Source of the DNA: an uncultured Lachnotalea sp.
GTDB taxonomy: Bacteria; Bacillota; Clostridia; Lachnospirales; Lachnospiraceae
DNA: 64,000 bases
Assembly (NCBI GenBank): GCA_947066815.1
Contig: CAMSZT010000006.1
Span: 41,762 to 105,761, forward strand
Direction: 5' to 3'
Of this stretch, positions 24,832 through 32,878 are shown piece by piece. Under the pieces are notes generated by a model. The model saw nothing but the letters and a program-made list of their open reading frames with translations. It searched no databases and was not told the origin of the DNA. The stretch's first letter is position 1, and each line of letters opens with the position of its first letter. The position numbers were made by a program, and so were the translations under genes.

Positions 24832-25884
24832 CTATTTGTCTGCCCGGGTGATTGCGGTCACGGCGCTCCCCCGCACGATCAGCTCCCCGGACAACAGGAC
24901 CTTGGCAGGCGGCGTGTCGGGGTGGGTCAGTTTATAGTGGAGAAGCTGTACCACGATGGAGCCCAGTTCCTTGCAGGGGATCCGCACGGAGGTCAGGGGC
25001 GGGGCGCAGATGGAGCTGAAGGAGATATCGTCGATCCCGATGATGGAACAGTCGCGGGGGAGTTCGAAGCCTTTATCCTTCAGGGCCCGGCTGCAGCCCA
25101 GGGCGATCATGTCGTTATCCGCCAGGAGAGCGGAGGGGAGGCGGATGCCGTTTTCGAACAGACAGCTCATTTCTTCGTAGGAGCCAGTCATGGAGGGCGT
25201 GAGAGAATAGATCTGTTCCTCCTTCAGGGGCAGTCCCAGCCGGTTCATGGCATTGCGGTAACCGCACATGCGGGCGTGGAAATTCCCCGTATCCATGGAA
25301 CTGTGGAGGTATCCGATCTCCCGGTGGCCCAGCCGGTAAAAATAGTCAACGGCTTTTTCTACGATCTCCTCGTTATTCATGGTGACGCAGTTCAGAGAGC
25401 GGCCGGGAGCCGGGGTGTCCACCAGGATGACCGGCACGGAGAGAGTCTCAAAAAAGGGCAGATCCGCGGCGTCGAGCTCGGTACCCAGCACAACGATCCC
25501 GTCCATGGGTTCTGCCGATACCCTGGAATAAGTTTCCTCCCGGTTTTCGGGACCGAAGGTGGTGATCACCAGGTCAAAGCCCAGTTTGCGGCACTCCTTC
25601 TCCAGCGAATCGATGATAGAAGAGACAAAATTCCCGTTTTCTTCCACCAGGATGGCAGAATTTTTGTATTTCAGGAAACGGATGCTCCGGGGAGTGCGTA
25701 TGACGGCATCCTCCCGCTCATCGGTATTTTTTCGGATCCGGTAGCCGTAGCTTTCCAGAACGCCGGTGATCCTGGCCCGGGTGGCGTCGCTGACGCCTTT
25801 TTTGCTGTTCAGGACAAAAGAGACGGCGGCCGGCGAGACTCCCAGCTCGGCGGCAATGTCCTGCAGAGGCTTTTTCGTTTTCAT
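24832..25884 (-). CDS. LacI-family transcriptional regulator
   Basis: 350 residues. The N-terminal HTH is PLQDIAAELGVSPAAVSFVL with the hinge helix after it. The sugar-binding core shows MDGIVVLGTEL, VPVILVDTP, YFYRLGHREIGYL and CSIIGIDDISFSS. It is divergent from the dihydroxyacetone kinase gene across 280 bases that hold the promoters and paired TTTAG/CTAAA half-sites. I infer that it controls the kinase/isomerase operon in response to a sugar or sugar phosphate. Confidence 0.93.
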   Translation of the reverse strand: MKTKKPLQDIAAELGVSPAAVSFVLNSKKGVSDATRARITGVLESYGYRIRKNTDEREDAVIRTPRSIRFLKYKNSAILVEENGNFVSSIIDSLEKECRKLGFDLVITTFGPENREETYSRVSAEPMDGIVVLGTELDAADLPFFETLSVPVILVDTPAPGRSLNCVTMNNEEIVEKAVDYFYRLGHREIGYLHSSMDTGNFHARMCGYRNAMNRLGLPLKEEQIYSLTPSMTGSYEEMSCLFENGIRLPSALLADNDMIALGCSRALKDKGFELPRDCSIIGIDDISFSSICAPPLTSVRIPCKELGSIVVQLLHYKLTHPDTPPAKVLLSGELIVRGSAVTAITRADK

Positions 25885-25965
25885 AGGTCCTCCTCGTGTG
25901 ACAAAAAGACAATGGTCATATTTTAGAAAAAACTATAGCATAGGATCCGCTTAAAGGCAAGCATT

Positions 25966-25983
25966 TTTTAGCGTTTCCTAAAA
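25966..25983. promoter_or_regulatory. Possible LacI-type operator
   Basis: TTTTAG-CGTTTC-CTAAAA is a perfect inverted repeat with a 6-base centre, between the lacI-type gene and the kinase promoter. The half-site resembles common LacI-family operators. Confidence 0.35.
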
Positions 25984-26071
25984 ATTAAGGAAAGACAGGG
26001 AAAAATCAGGAAATAATATATAAAAAATCAGAAAAATAGGGGAGAAAAATAAAAAATATGACAAGAGCTGG

Positions 26072-26100
26072 TTGACAACCCCTGCGGAACTTGTTACTAT
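26072..26100 (+). promoter_or_regulatory. Sigma-A promoter of the dihydroxyacetone kinase operon
   Basis: TTGACA (26072-26077), 17-base spacer, TACTAT (26095-26100). Confidence 0.8.
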
Positions 26101-26125
26101 AGGAACAAAAGATATAGCAAAAATA

Positions 26126-26138
26126 CTAAAAAATTTAG
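26126..26138. promoter_or_regulatory. Possible operator just after the start of transcription
   Basis: CTAAA-AAA-TTTAG, a 13-bp inverted repeat with the same half-site as 25966-25983, lying about 20 bases after the predicted transcription start. AAAGGAGG of the kinase follows. Confidence 0.35.
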
Positions 26139-26164
26139 CATAACATGTCGAAAAGGAGGAAATC

Positions 26165-27877
26165 ATGAAGAAGATCATCAATGCGCCGGAACATTATGTG
26201 GATGAGATGCTGGAGGGGATCTACACGGCTCATCCGGATCTGGTGACTTACGTGGCGGACGATCTGCGCTGCCTGGTCACGGCCAATAAGAAGGAGGGCA
26301 AGGTGGGCATTGCCACAGGCGGCGGCTCCGGCCATCTTCCCTTATTTTTGGGGTATGTGGGAAGAGGCATGCTGGACGGCTGCTGTGTGGGCGACGTGTT
26401 CCAGTCTCCCAGCTCCGAGCAGATGTTGGCAGTGACGAAAGCCATCGATTCCGGCGCCGGGGTCCTCTATATTTATGGAAATTATAATGGGGACATCTTC
26501 AATTTCAACATGGCCGCGGAGATGGCGGAGTTTGAGGACGGGATCCGGGTGGAGACGGTCCTCGGGGCGGACGATGTCGCCTCCGGTCCTCTGCCTGCGC
26601 CGGGGGAGAAGAGCATCCGCCGCGGCGTGGCCGGTATTTTCTTCGTCTATAAATGTGCGGGAGCCGCTGCCGACGAGATGATGAATCTGGACGAGGTGAA
26701 GCGCATCGCCGAGAAGGCGGCCGCAAACGTCCGCACCATGGGCGTGGCTCTGACACCCTGCATCGTTCCGAGGGTCGGGCATGCGGGCTTTGCCATCGGC
26801 GAGGACGAGATGGAGATCGGCATGGGCATCCACGGGGAGACCGGGATCCGCCGCGGGAAGCTGGAGCCGGCGGATCAGATCGTGGAGGAGATGCTGGAGA
26901 AGATTTTGGGAGATTTTGACGGGATCGACGGGAGCCGGGTGGCCGTCCTTGTGAACGGACTCGGGGCGACGACCCTTGACGAGCAGTACATCGTCACCAG
27001 AAAGATCGACAAGGTCTTAAAGAGCAGGAATATCACCGTGAAGAGATATTATGTGGGTGAGTACGCCACGGCCCTGGAGATGGCCGGTGTGTCCATTTCC
27101 GTGCTGAAGCTGGACGAAGAACTGGAGCGGCTTCTCGGCGGGCCGGCCCAGACACCCTTCTTCCACCAGGGAAGCGTGTCCTCCGAGGGCACAGTGAGGA
27201 TGGACGCGAAGAAGACGGCAAAGGCTTCGAAGAAGGCGGCGGAGAGCAGGAAGGGCGAGGATGTCAACAGCCTGGTCGGCTTCCTGAAAAAGGCCAGCGA
27301 GATCATGGCGGAGCACAGGGACTACCTGATCGATCTGGACAGCGTGGTGGGAGACGGCGACCTGGGGCTCACCATGTCCGACGGTTTTGCGGCGGCCTAT
27401 AAGGCCGTGGCCGGGACGGGGGAGGCCGATTCCGGAAAGCTTCTGTATACGGCGGGAAAGGCCATGTCCATCGCGGTGCCCTCCACCATGGGGACCCTGA
27501 TGGCTTCGGGACTCATGCAGGCGGGCAAGAGACTCCGCGGAAAGACGGAGACGGGCCTTGCGGAAAGTGTGGAGCTGTTTGAGGGTTACGCGGAGGGGGT
27601 CATGAACCTGGGCAAGGCCAAGGTGGGCGACAAGACCTTCCTGGACGGCATGGTGCCGGCCGTGGAGGCGCTCAAGGCGGCAAAGGAAGCCGGAAAGGAT
27701 CTGAAGGCGGCGGCAGAAGACGCAAAGGCGGCGGCGGAGAAGGGCTTTGAGGAGACCACCACCATGCTGGCGGTCCACGGCAGGGCGGCCACCCGCGGCG
27801 AGGCATCCAGGAGCCTTAAGGATCCCGGGGCGGCAGTTGCCATGCTGATCATGGACGCGTTCTGCCAAACAGTGTAA
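26165..27877 (+). CDS. DhaK-DhaL fusion dihydroxyacetone-type kinase
   Basis: 570 residues. The DhaK domain (about 1-330) contains GIATGGGSGHLPLFLGYVG, GNYNGDIFNF and GMGIHGETG; the His of the last motif forms the covalent link to the carbonyl substrate. A Lys/Ala/Ser-rich linker (about 340-375) leads to a DhaL domain with DLDSVVGDGDLGLTM (the Asp cluster binds Mg-nucleotide) and STMGTLMASGL. A fused protein of this kind is normally ATP-dependent rather than PTS-dependent. Substrates in the family include dihydroxyacetone and tetruloses. A 108-bp gap leads to the isomerase-family gene. Confidence 0.92.
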   Translation: MKKIINAPEHYVDEMLEGIYTAHPDLVTYVADDLRCLVTANKKEGKVGIATGGGSGHLPLFLGYVGRGMLDGCCVGDVFQSPSSEQMLAVTKAIDSGAGVLYIYGNYNGDIFNFNMAAEMAEFEDGIRVETVLGADDVASGPLPAPGEKSIRRGVAGIFFVYKCAGAAADEMMNLDEVKRIAEKAAANVRTMGVALTPCIVPRVGHAGFAIGEDEMEIGMGIHGETGIRRGKLEPADQIVEEMLEKILGDFDGIDGSRVAVLVNGLGATTLDEQYIVTRKIDKVLKSRNITVKRYYVGEYATALEMAGVSISVLKLDEELERLLGGPAQTPFFHQGSVSSEGTVRMDAKKTAKASKKAAESRKGEDVNSLVGFLKKASEIMAEHRDYLIDLDSVVGDGDLGLTMSDGFAAAYKAVAGTGEADSGKLLYTAGKAMSIAVPSTMGTLMASGLMQAGKRLRGKTETGLAESVELFEGYAEGVMNLGKAKVGDKTFLDGMVPAVEALKAAKEAGKDLKAAAEDAKAAAEKGFEETTTMLAVHGRAATRGEASRSLKDPGAAVAMLIMDAFCQTV

Positions 27878-27985
27878 AATAGAGGGAGCGGGCGATCGCG
27901 CAACTCAAAAACTTGTTGGATATTCCCGCAATTTCAGATTTTGCAATCGGTCTGCTCCAAATATAGGGATTAGGAGGGGAAAGAA

Positions 27986-29455
27986 ATGAACAATATTCCA
28001 GAGATCAAAGTCGGCGTTGTGGCGGTGAGCCGCGACTGTTTCCCGATGACGCTGTCCGAGACCAGGCGGAAGGCCCTGGCGGCGGCTTATGAAAAAAAGT
28101 ACGGGGAGATTTATGAATGTCCCACCTGTGTGGAGAACGAGCTGCATATGAGAAAAGCGCTCTCCGAGGTGCAGGCTGCGGGGTGTAATGCCCTGGTGGT
28201 CTATCTGGGGAATTTCGGGCCGGAGAGTTCCGAGACGCTCCTCGCGAAGGAATTCGGGGGTCCGGTGATGTTCGTGGCGGCTGCGGAGGAGACCCAGAAG
28301 GATCTGGTCCAGGGCCGGGGCGACGCTTACTGCGGCATGCTCAATGCCAGTTATAATCTAAGCCTCAGAGATATCCGCGTTTATATCCCGGAGTACCCGG
28401 TGGGCACGGCGGAGGAGTGCGCGGATATGATCCATGACTTCCTGCCGGTGGCGAGGGCGGTGGTGGCCCTTAAGAATCTGAAGATCATCTCCTTCGGCCC
28501 CCGTCCCCAGGATTTCTTGGCCTGCAATGCGCCCATCAAGCGTCTCTATGACCTGGGCGTGGAGATCGAGGAGAATTCCGAGCTGGATCTTTTTGAATCC
28601 TTCAAGAACCATGAGGGTGATGAGCGGATCCCCGAGGTGGTGAAGGAGATGGAGGCGGATCTCGGCGGGGGGAACCGGAAGCCGGAGGTCCTTGCCCGTC
28701 TGGCCCAGTATGAACTGACTCTTTTGGACTGGGTGGAGGCCCATAAGGGCTCCAGGCCCTACGTGGCCATTGCCGGGAAATGCTGGCCGGCGTTCCAGAC
28801 CCAGTTCGGCTTTGTGCCCTGCTATGTGAACGGCAGGCTGACGGCGAAGGGGATCCCGGTCTCCTGCGAGGTGGATATCTACGGGGCCTTAAGTGAATAC
28901 ATCGGAGCGGTCGTCAGTCAGGATACGGTGACGCTTCTGGATATCAATAATACGGTTCCCGCCGATATGTACGAGGAGAGCATCAAGGGACATTGTGAGT
29001 ATGCCCACAGGGATACCTTTATGGGATTCCACTGCGGCAACACGGCTTCCGGCAAGCTGGTGTCCTGTGAGATGAAGTACCAGCTCATCATGGCCAGGAC
29101 CCTTCCGGAGGAGTCGACCCAGGGGACCCTGGAGGGCGACATTGTGCCCGGAGACATTACCTTCTTCCGGCTGCAGAGCACGGCCGACGCAAAGCTCAGA
29201 GCCTATGTGGCGGAGGGCGAGGTCCTTCCGGTGGCGACCAGATCTTTCGGCGGCATCGGTGTGTTTGCTATTCCGGAGATGGGCCGCTTCTACCGCCATG
29301 TGCTGATCGAGAAGAATTTCCCCCATCACGGGGCAGTGGCTTTCGGACATTACGGAAAAGCGCTCTTCAATGTGTTCCGCTATCTCGGCGTGGAGGATAT
29401 CGGGTTCAATCAGCCGAAGGGGATGCTGTATCCCGGTGAGAATCCCTTCGCGTAA
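27986..29455 (+). CDS. L-fucose/L-arabinose isomerase-family protein
   Basis: 489 residues. The fold is recognised from VGVVAVSRDCFP, NALVVYLGNFGPESSE, AGKCWPAFQTQFGFVPCYVN, ALSEYIGAVVSQDTVTLLDI and the late His-containing FMGFHCGNTASGKL and NFPHHGAVAFGHYGKALFNV. In FucI/AraA enzymes, conserved Glu, Asp and His bind Mn and act on an aldose-ketose pair. The real substrate cannot be told from sequence. It follows the DhaK-DhaL kinase with an AGGAGGGG SD and probably supplies a ketose for cleavage to dihydroxyacetone-type products. Confidence 0.85.
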   Translation: MNNIPEIKVGVVAVSRDCFPMTLSETRRKALAAAYEKKYGEIYECPTCVENELHMRKALSEVQAAGCNALVVYLGNFGPESSETLLAKEFGGPVMFVAAAEETQKDLVQGRGDAYCGMLNASYNLSLRDIRVYIPEYPVGTAEECADMIHDFLPVARAVVALKNLKIISFGPRPQDFLACNAPIKRLYDLGVEIEENSELDLFESFKNHEGDERIPEVVKEMEADLGGGNRKPEVLARLAQYELTLLDWVEAHKGSRPYVAIAGKCWPAFQTQFGFVPCYVNGRLTAKGIPVSCEVDIYGALSEYIGAVVSQDTVTLLDINNTVPADMYEESIKGHCEYAHRDTFMGFHCGNTASGKLVSCEMKYQLIMARTLPEESTQGTLEGDIVPGDITFFRLQSTADAKLRAYVAEGEVLPVATRSFGGIGVFAIPEMGRFYRHVLIEKNFPHHGAVAFGHYGKALFNVFRYLGVEDIGFNQPKGMLYPGENPFA

Positions 29456-29462
29456 GAGAGAC

Positions 29463-29550
29463 GGAAGAAGAACCGTTCTTTTTTGAAGGCTGTCGTGGGG
29501 CCGCCCCGGCGCCCGTCCTGGGTCCGTCGAAAAAGAACGGTTCCTCTTCC
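29463..29550. repeat. Long inverted repeat downstream of the isomerase gene
   Basis: GGAAGAAGAACCGTTCTTTTT (as two runs, 29463-29483) is the inverse of AAAAAGAACGGTTCCTCTTCC (29530-29550), apart from one mismatched pair. The 46-base centre is GC-rich. It may fold as a terminator or protect the mRNA end. Confidence 0.7.
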
Positions 29551-29660
29551 TGACGGTTGCGGGAAATGAAAAGCATGATACCTCCGGCCCGCCAAGGCGG
29601 CTGACCGGGGGTATCTTTACATAGGCGATTGCGGAATTCGAAAATTTGCGGAGGTGCGTG

Positions 29661-30383
29661 ATGAGGCGGATTGTTCTGATGGTGGCACGGTTGTTTTTTA
29701 TGGCGCCGGTCTGGTTTTTTAAGATATGGAGCTGGGGCAGGAATGACAAACACACGGAAAAGGAAAAGTTCGAGCTGCTCCGCCATGTGACCATCCATGC
29801 CAACCGGGCAGGGCGGGTGACCATCGAGCCCCACGGCCTGGAGAACCTCCCAAAGGAGCCGGGCTATGTCATGTTCCCCAATCACCAGGGGCTGTTTGAC
29901 GTGCTTGGGTTCCTGGAGACTTCCCCGCAGCCCTTTGCGGTGGTCATGAAAAAAGAAGTGGAGAATGTCATCCTGCTCAAACAGGTGAGGATCCTTCTGA
30001 AGGCCCAGTGCATGGACCGGGAGGATATCCGGGATTCCCTGCGGGTCATTGATCAGATGACGAAAGAAGTGAAAGAGGGGCGGAATTATCTGATCTTCGC
30101 GGAGGGGACCAGGAGCAGGCAGGGAAACCGGCTTCTGGACTTTAAGGGCGGCAGCTTCAAAAGCGCGGTCAATGCCCGCTGTCCCATCGTCCCGGTGGCG
30201 GTGATCGACAGCTACAAAGCCTTTGACACCAACTCCATCTGCCCCGTGACCGTGAAACTCCATTACCTTCCGCCCCTTTCCTATGAGGAGTATCAGGGGA
30301 TGCGCACGAAAGACATCGCTGCCCTGGTGAAAGCCCGGATCGAGGAGGCGGTCGCACGGTACACCGGACCCTCCCTCCCGTAG
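29661..30383 (+). CDS. PlsC-type 1-acylglycerol-3-phosphate acyltransferase
   Basis: 240 residues from the ATG at 29661 (GGAGG upstream). An N-terminal hydrophobic helix anchors it. NHQGLFD (about residues 73-79) is the HxxxxD catalytic motif and FAEGTRS (about 146-152) is the substrate-phosphate motif. CPIVPVAVIDSYK is also conserved. It transfers an acyl chain to lysophosphatidic acid during phospholipid synthesis. Its place among sugar genes seems incidental. Confidence 0.9.
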   Translation: MRRIVLMVARLFFMAPVWFFKIWSWGRNDKHTEKEKFELLRHVTIHANRAGRVTIEPHGLENLPKEPGYVMFPNHQGLFDVLGFLETSPQPFAVVMKKEVENVILLKQVRILLKAQCMDREDIRDSLRVIDQMTKEVKEGRNYLIFAEGTRSRQGNRLLDFKGGSFKSAVNARCPIVPVAVIDSYKAFDTNSICPVTVKLHYLPPLSYEEYQGMRTKDIAALVKARIEEAVARYTGPSLP

Positions 30384-30507
30384 GTGTGCGGAGCTTTTTC
30401 TTTTGACCGCCGGGGGCGGCCGCAGGACAGTCTCCGATAAAAAGAACCGCTTCTCTTCTGTCTCCCTGCTGCGCCTCTCTACAGAAATTTGTGAAGAAAA
30501 TTCAAAA

Positions 30508-30536
30508 TTGATTATTGTGTCGAAAAGGGGTATAAT
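30508..30536 (+). promoter_or_regulatory. Sigma-A promoter of the deoR-type gene
   Basis: TTGATT (30508-30513), 17-base spacer, TATAAT (30531-30536). The start codon follows at 30571. Confidence 0.75.
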
Positions 30537-30570
30537 GGAAACATAGTATGTGAAAAACCAGGGGGCCCTT

Positions 30571-31341
30571 ATGTTTTCGGAGGAGAGGAAAGAGAAGATA
30601 CTGGAGATCGTGAACCGGAAAAAGTCGGTGAAGGTCTCGGAGCTGAGTGAAGTTCTAAAAACTTCAGAGGTGACGGTGCGGAGGGATCTGGACGAGCTCC
30701 ATAACGAGCAGAAGCTGTACCGGACTCATGGCGGGGCGCTGATCTTGAATCATGGTCAGTACGAGCTTCCGTGGCAGGAGCTGGCGGTCCTTCAGATCGA
30801 AGAAAAACGCAAGATCGCCAAAAGAGCCGTCAAATACGTCTGTGACAACGACGTTATCATCCTGGACGATTCCACCACGGCCCTGGAGCTGGCAAAGCTC
30901 ATTGCGGCGGGCAGCTACAACAATCTGACGGTGGTGTGCATTGCGATTCCGTCGGTGAACGTGCTTCTGACCAACCGGTGCCTGAATGTGGTCATGGTAG
31001 GCGGGCCGATCACGACTCAGACCAATGCGGTCCTCGGCAGTATGGCGGAGCGGACGCTCGGCAGCATGCAGGCGGACAAATGCTTTCTGGGCATCAACGG
31101 GATCTATCCGGAGGGATTTTATATGGCCAGCAGTTTTCTGGAAATGTCCACCAAACAGGCGATCCTGGAAGCCTCCAGGCAGAAGTTTGTGCTGGCGGAC
31201 CATACCAAGTTCGGCCAGTCCTCCTTTTTGAAGGTGGAGGGGCTGACGGAGGGGACCGACGGTCTCATTACCGATAAGCGTCTGGAGGATTTTGACTATT
31301 CGGTCCTAGAGAAAAAGACAAACCTGGAATTTGCGGAATAG
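30571..31341 (+). CDS. DeoR-family transcriptional regulator
   Basis: 256 residues from the ATG at 30571 (AGGGGGCCC upstream). The HTH is KSVKVSELSEVLKTSEVTVR followed by DLDELHNEQKLYRTHGGA, the DeoR fingerprint. The C-terminal domain has IILDDSTTALELAKLI, VVMVGGPITTQTNAVLG and LADHTKFGQSSF, the sugar-phosphate sensing fold related to ribose-5-phosphate isomerase. It has its own terminator and stands just before the ABC importer operon, which is its likely target. Confidence 0.92.
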   Translation: MFSEERKEKILEIVNRKKSVKVSELSEVLKTSEVTVRRDLDELHNEQKLYRTHGGALILNHGQYELPWQELAVLQIEEKRKIAKRAVKYVCDNDVIILDDSTTALELAKLIAAGSYNNLTVVCIAIPSVNVLLTNRCLNVVMVGGPITTQTNAVLGSMAERTLGSMQADKCFLGINGIYPEGFYMASSFLEMSTKQAILEASRQKFVLADHTKFGQSSFLKVEGLTEGTDGLITDKRLEDFDYSVLEKKTNLEFAE

Positions 31342-31407
31342 AGAAAAAGGAAAAGGAAACGAAACAGAAACAAAGTAGGGATAAAATAGAAACGAAGTGA
31401 GAAACAG

Positions 31408-31436
31408 GAGTGCCCGGGAGGCACTCTTGTTTTTTT
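31408..31436 (+). terminator. Intrinsic terminator of the deoR-type gene
   Basis: GAGTGCC (31408-31414), five-base loop, GGCACTC (31420-31426), then TTGTTTTTTT. Confidence 0.9.
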
Positions 31437-31468
31437 GACCAAAAGCCGAAAGGGGTTTAAAGATATTA

Positions 31469-31497
31469 TTGACAAATATGTGATAACATGATATAAA
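31469..31497 (+). promoter_or_regulatory. Sigma-A promoter of the sugar ABC operon
   Basis: TTGACA (31469-31474), 17-base spacer, TATAAA (31492-31497). The leader is about 190 bases, purine-rich and without an evident riboswitch. Confidence 0.8.
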
Positions 31498-31691
31498 AAT
31501 GAAAGGGAAACAAAAAAATAGTAACCAAAGAAACGAAAAAGAAAAAAACAAAAGAAAAGAAAAAGAAAGTTCCCCGTGAGATCAGGGAGCGGGAGAAGGT
31601 AATGACAGCGGGCAGCCGGAAAGGGTCTGACTATGGTCCGGGAAGGCGGCGGCTGTTTATTATAAAAAAAGAAAAGGAGAGGAAACAAGAA

Positions 31692-32777
31692 ATGAAAAGA
31701 AAAGTGTTAAGTCTGCTTCTTGCAGCAACGATGGTTCTTTCTCTGGCGGCCTGCGGCGGCGGTGACGACAAGAAGGAAGAGACGGCGGCACCCACTGAGG
31801 CAGCGACGGAAGCCGCAAAGGAGACCGAGGCGGCGACGGATGCTGCGGCGGATACGACCGCAGCAGCGGCGGACACCCAGGCTGCTTCCGGCGAGACCAA
31901 GAAGATCACCATCGGCTACGCCCCCGCAACCCTGAACAATGCGTTCTGGCTGGCAGTGAAGGACGGCGTGCAGAAGGCTATCGAAGAGAGGACTGGCTAT
32001 GAGGTGACGCTGGTTGACATCGATGCCGGCGGCGACCAGGCAAAGATGAACGACGGTATCAGCAACCTTCTTGGCGCAGGCTGCGACGCGATGCTCGTTG
32101 CTCCTGCCGATTCCACCGCGGCGATGTCCGCTCTGGAAGAGTGCAAGAACGCAGGCGTTCCCGTGATCAACTTTGATACCCCTGTGGACAACAGCAACGG
32201 TATCGTAGAGACTATCATCGCTTCCGATAACTACAATGCAGGTTATGTGGTAGGCAAAGATGCCGCCGAGAAGATGCCTGAGGATGCGAAGATCCTGATC
32301 CTCAACTCCGACCGTGCAAGCGCATGTGTGGAGCGTAAGAAGGGCTTCAAGGATGCTCTGGATGAGAGCGGCAAGAAGTACAACATCATCAACGACCTGG
32401 ACGGACAGGGCGATATGGAAGTTTCCCTGGGCGTTGTCAGCAACGCGATCGTGGCTGACCCCGACCTGGACGTGATCTTTGCGGTAAACGATCCTTCCGC
32501 CATGGGTTCTGTCAATGCGATCCAGCAGGCAACGGTAGAGCTTGAGAAGGATATCCTGGTATACGGCGTTGACGGAAATCCCGATGCCAAGCTGATGATC
32601 AAAAACGGCGATATGGCAGGAACCGGTTCTCAGTCCCCTGAGACATTAGGTTATGAGTCCATGATGGCAGCTTTCGATGTTCTGGAAGGAAAGAGCATTG
32701 AGCCTGAGATCGTTGTTGACACCTTCCTGATCACTGCCGACAACGTAGACGAGTTCGGTACGGACGGCTGGCAGTAA
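31692..32777 (+). CDS. Sugar ABC transporter substrate-binding lipoprotein (RbsB-like)
   Basis: 361 residues. A signal peptide ends in the lipobox LSLAAC (Cys at residue 21), followed by a low-complexity Ala/Thr/Glu tether (about 25-68). The periplasmic-binding fold of type I follows: IGYAPATLNNAFWLAVKDGV, DAMLVAPADSTAAMSALEEC, VPVINFDTPVD, VIFAVNDPSAMG and ILVYGVDGNPDAKLMI. This is the ribose/rhamnose/autoinducer-2 cluster of pentose and hexose binders. The ligand is not deducible. Confidence 0.92.
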   Translation: MKRKVLSLLLAATMVLSLAACGGGDDKKEETAAPTEAATEAAKETEAATDAAADTTAAAADTQAASGETKKITIGYAPATLNNAFWLAVKDGVQKAIEERTGYEVTLVDIDAGGDQAKMNDGISNLLGAGCDAMLVAPADSTAAMSALEECKNAGVPVINFDTPVDNSNGIVETIIASDNYNAGYVVGKDAAEKMPEDAKILILNSDRASACVERKKGFKDALDESGKKYNIINDLDGQGDMEVSLGVVSNAIVADPDLDVIFAVNDPSAMGSVNAIQQATVELEKDILVYGVDGNPDAKLMIKNGDMAGTGSQSPETLGYESMMAAFDVLEGKSIEPEIVVDTFLITADNVDEFGTDGWQ

Positions 32778-32832
32778 GATCTTCCGACCGGACGAAGTCC
32801 GGACAACCGGATAAAGTTTGATAAAAAATGCG

Positions 32833-32855
32833 GGAGCAGCCGTTCTGGCTGCTCC
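32833..32855 (+). promoter_or_regulatory. mRNA hairpin between binding protein and ATPase genes
   Basis: GGAGCAGCC, five-base loop, GGCTGCTCC, without a T-run. Such hairpins stabilise the upstream binding-protein message or reduce downstream expression. Confidence 0.65.
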
Positions 32856-32878
32856 TATTTAAAAGTAGAGGTGGAAAG

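Noticed and set aside
31498..31691. Riboswitch in the long leader of the sugar ABC operon
   Set aside because: The leader is A/G-rich and lacks paired elements or a known aptamer core.
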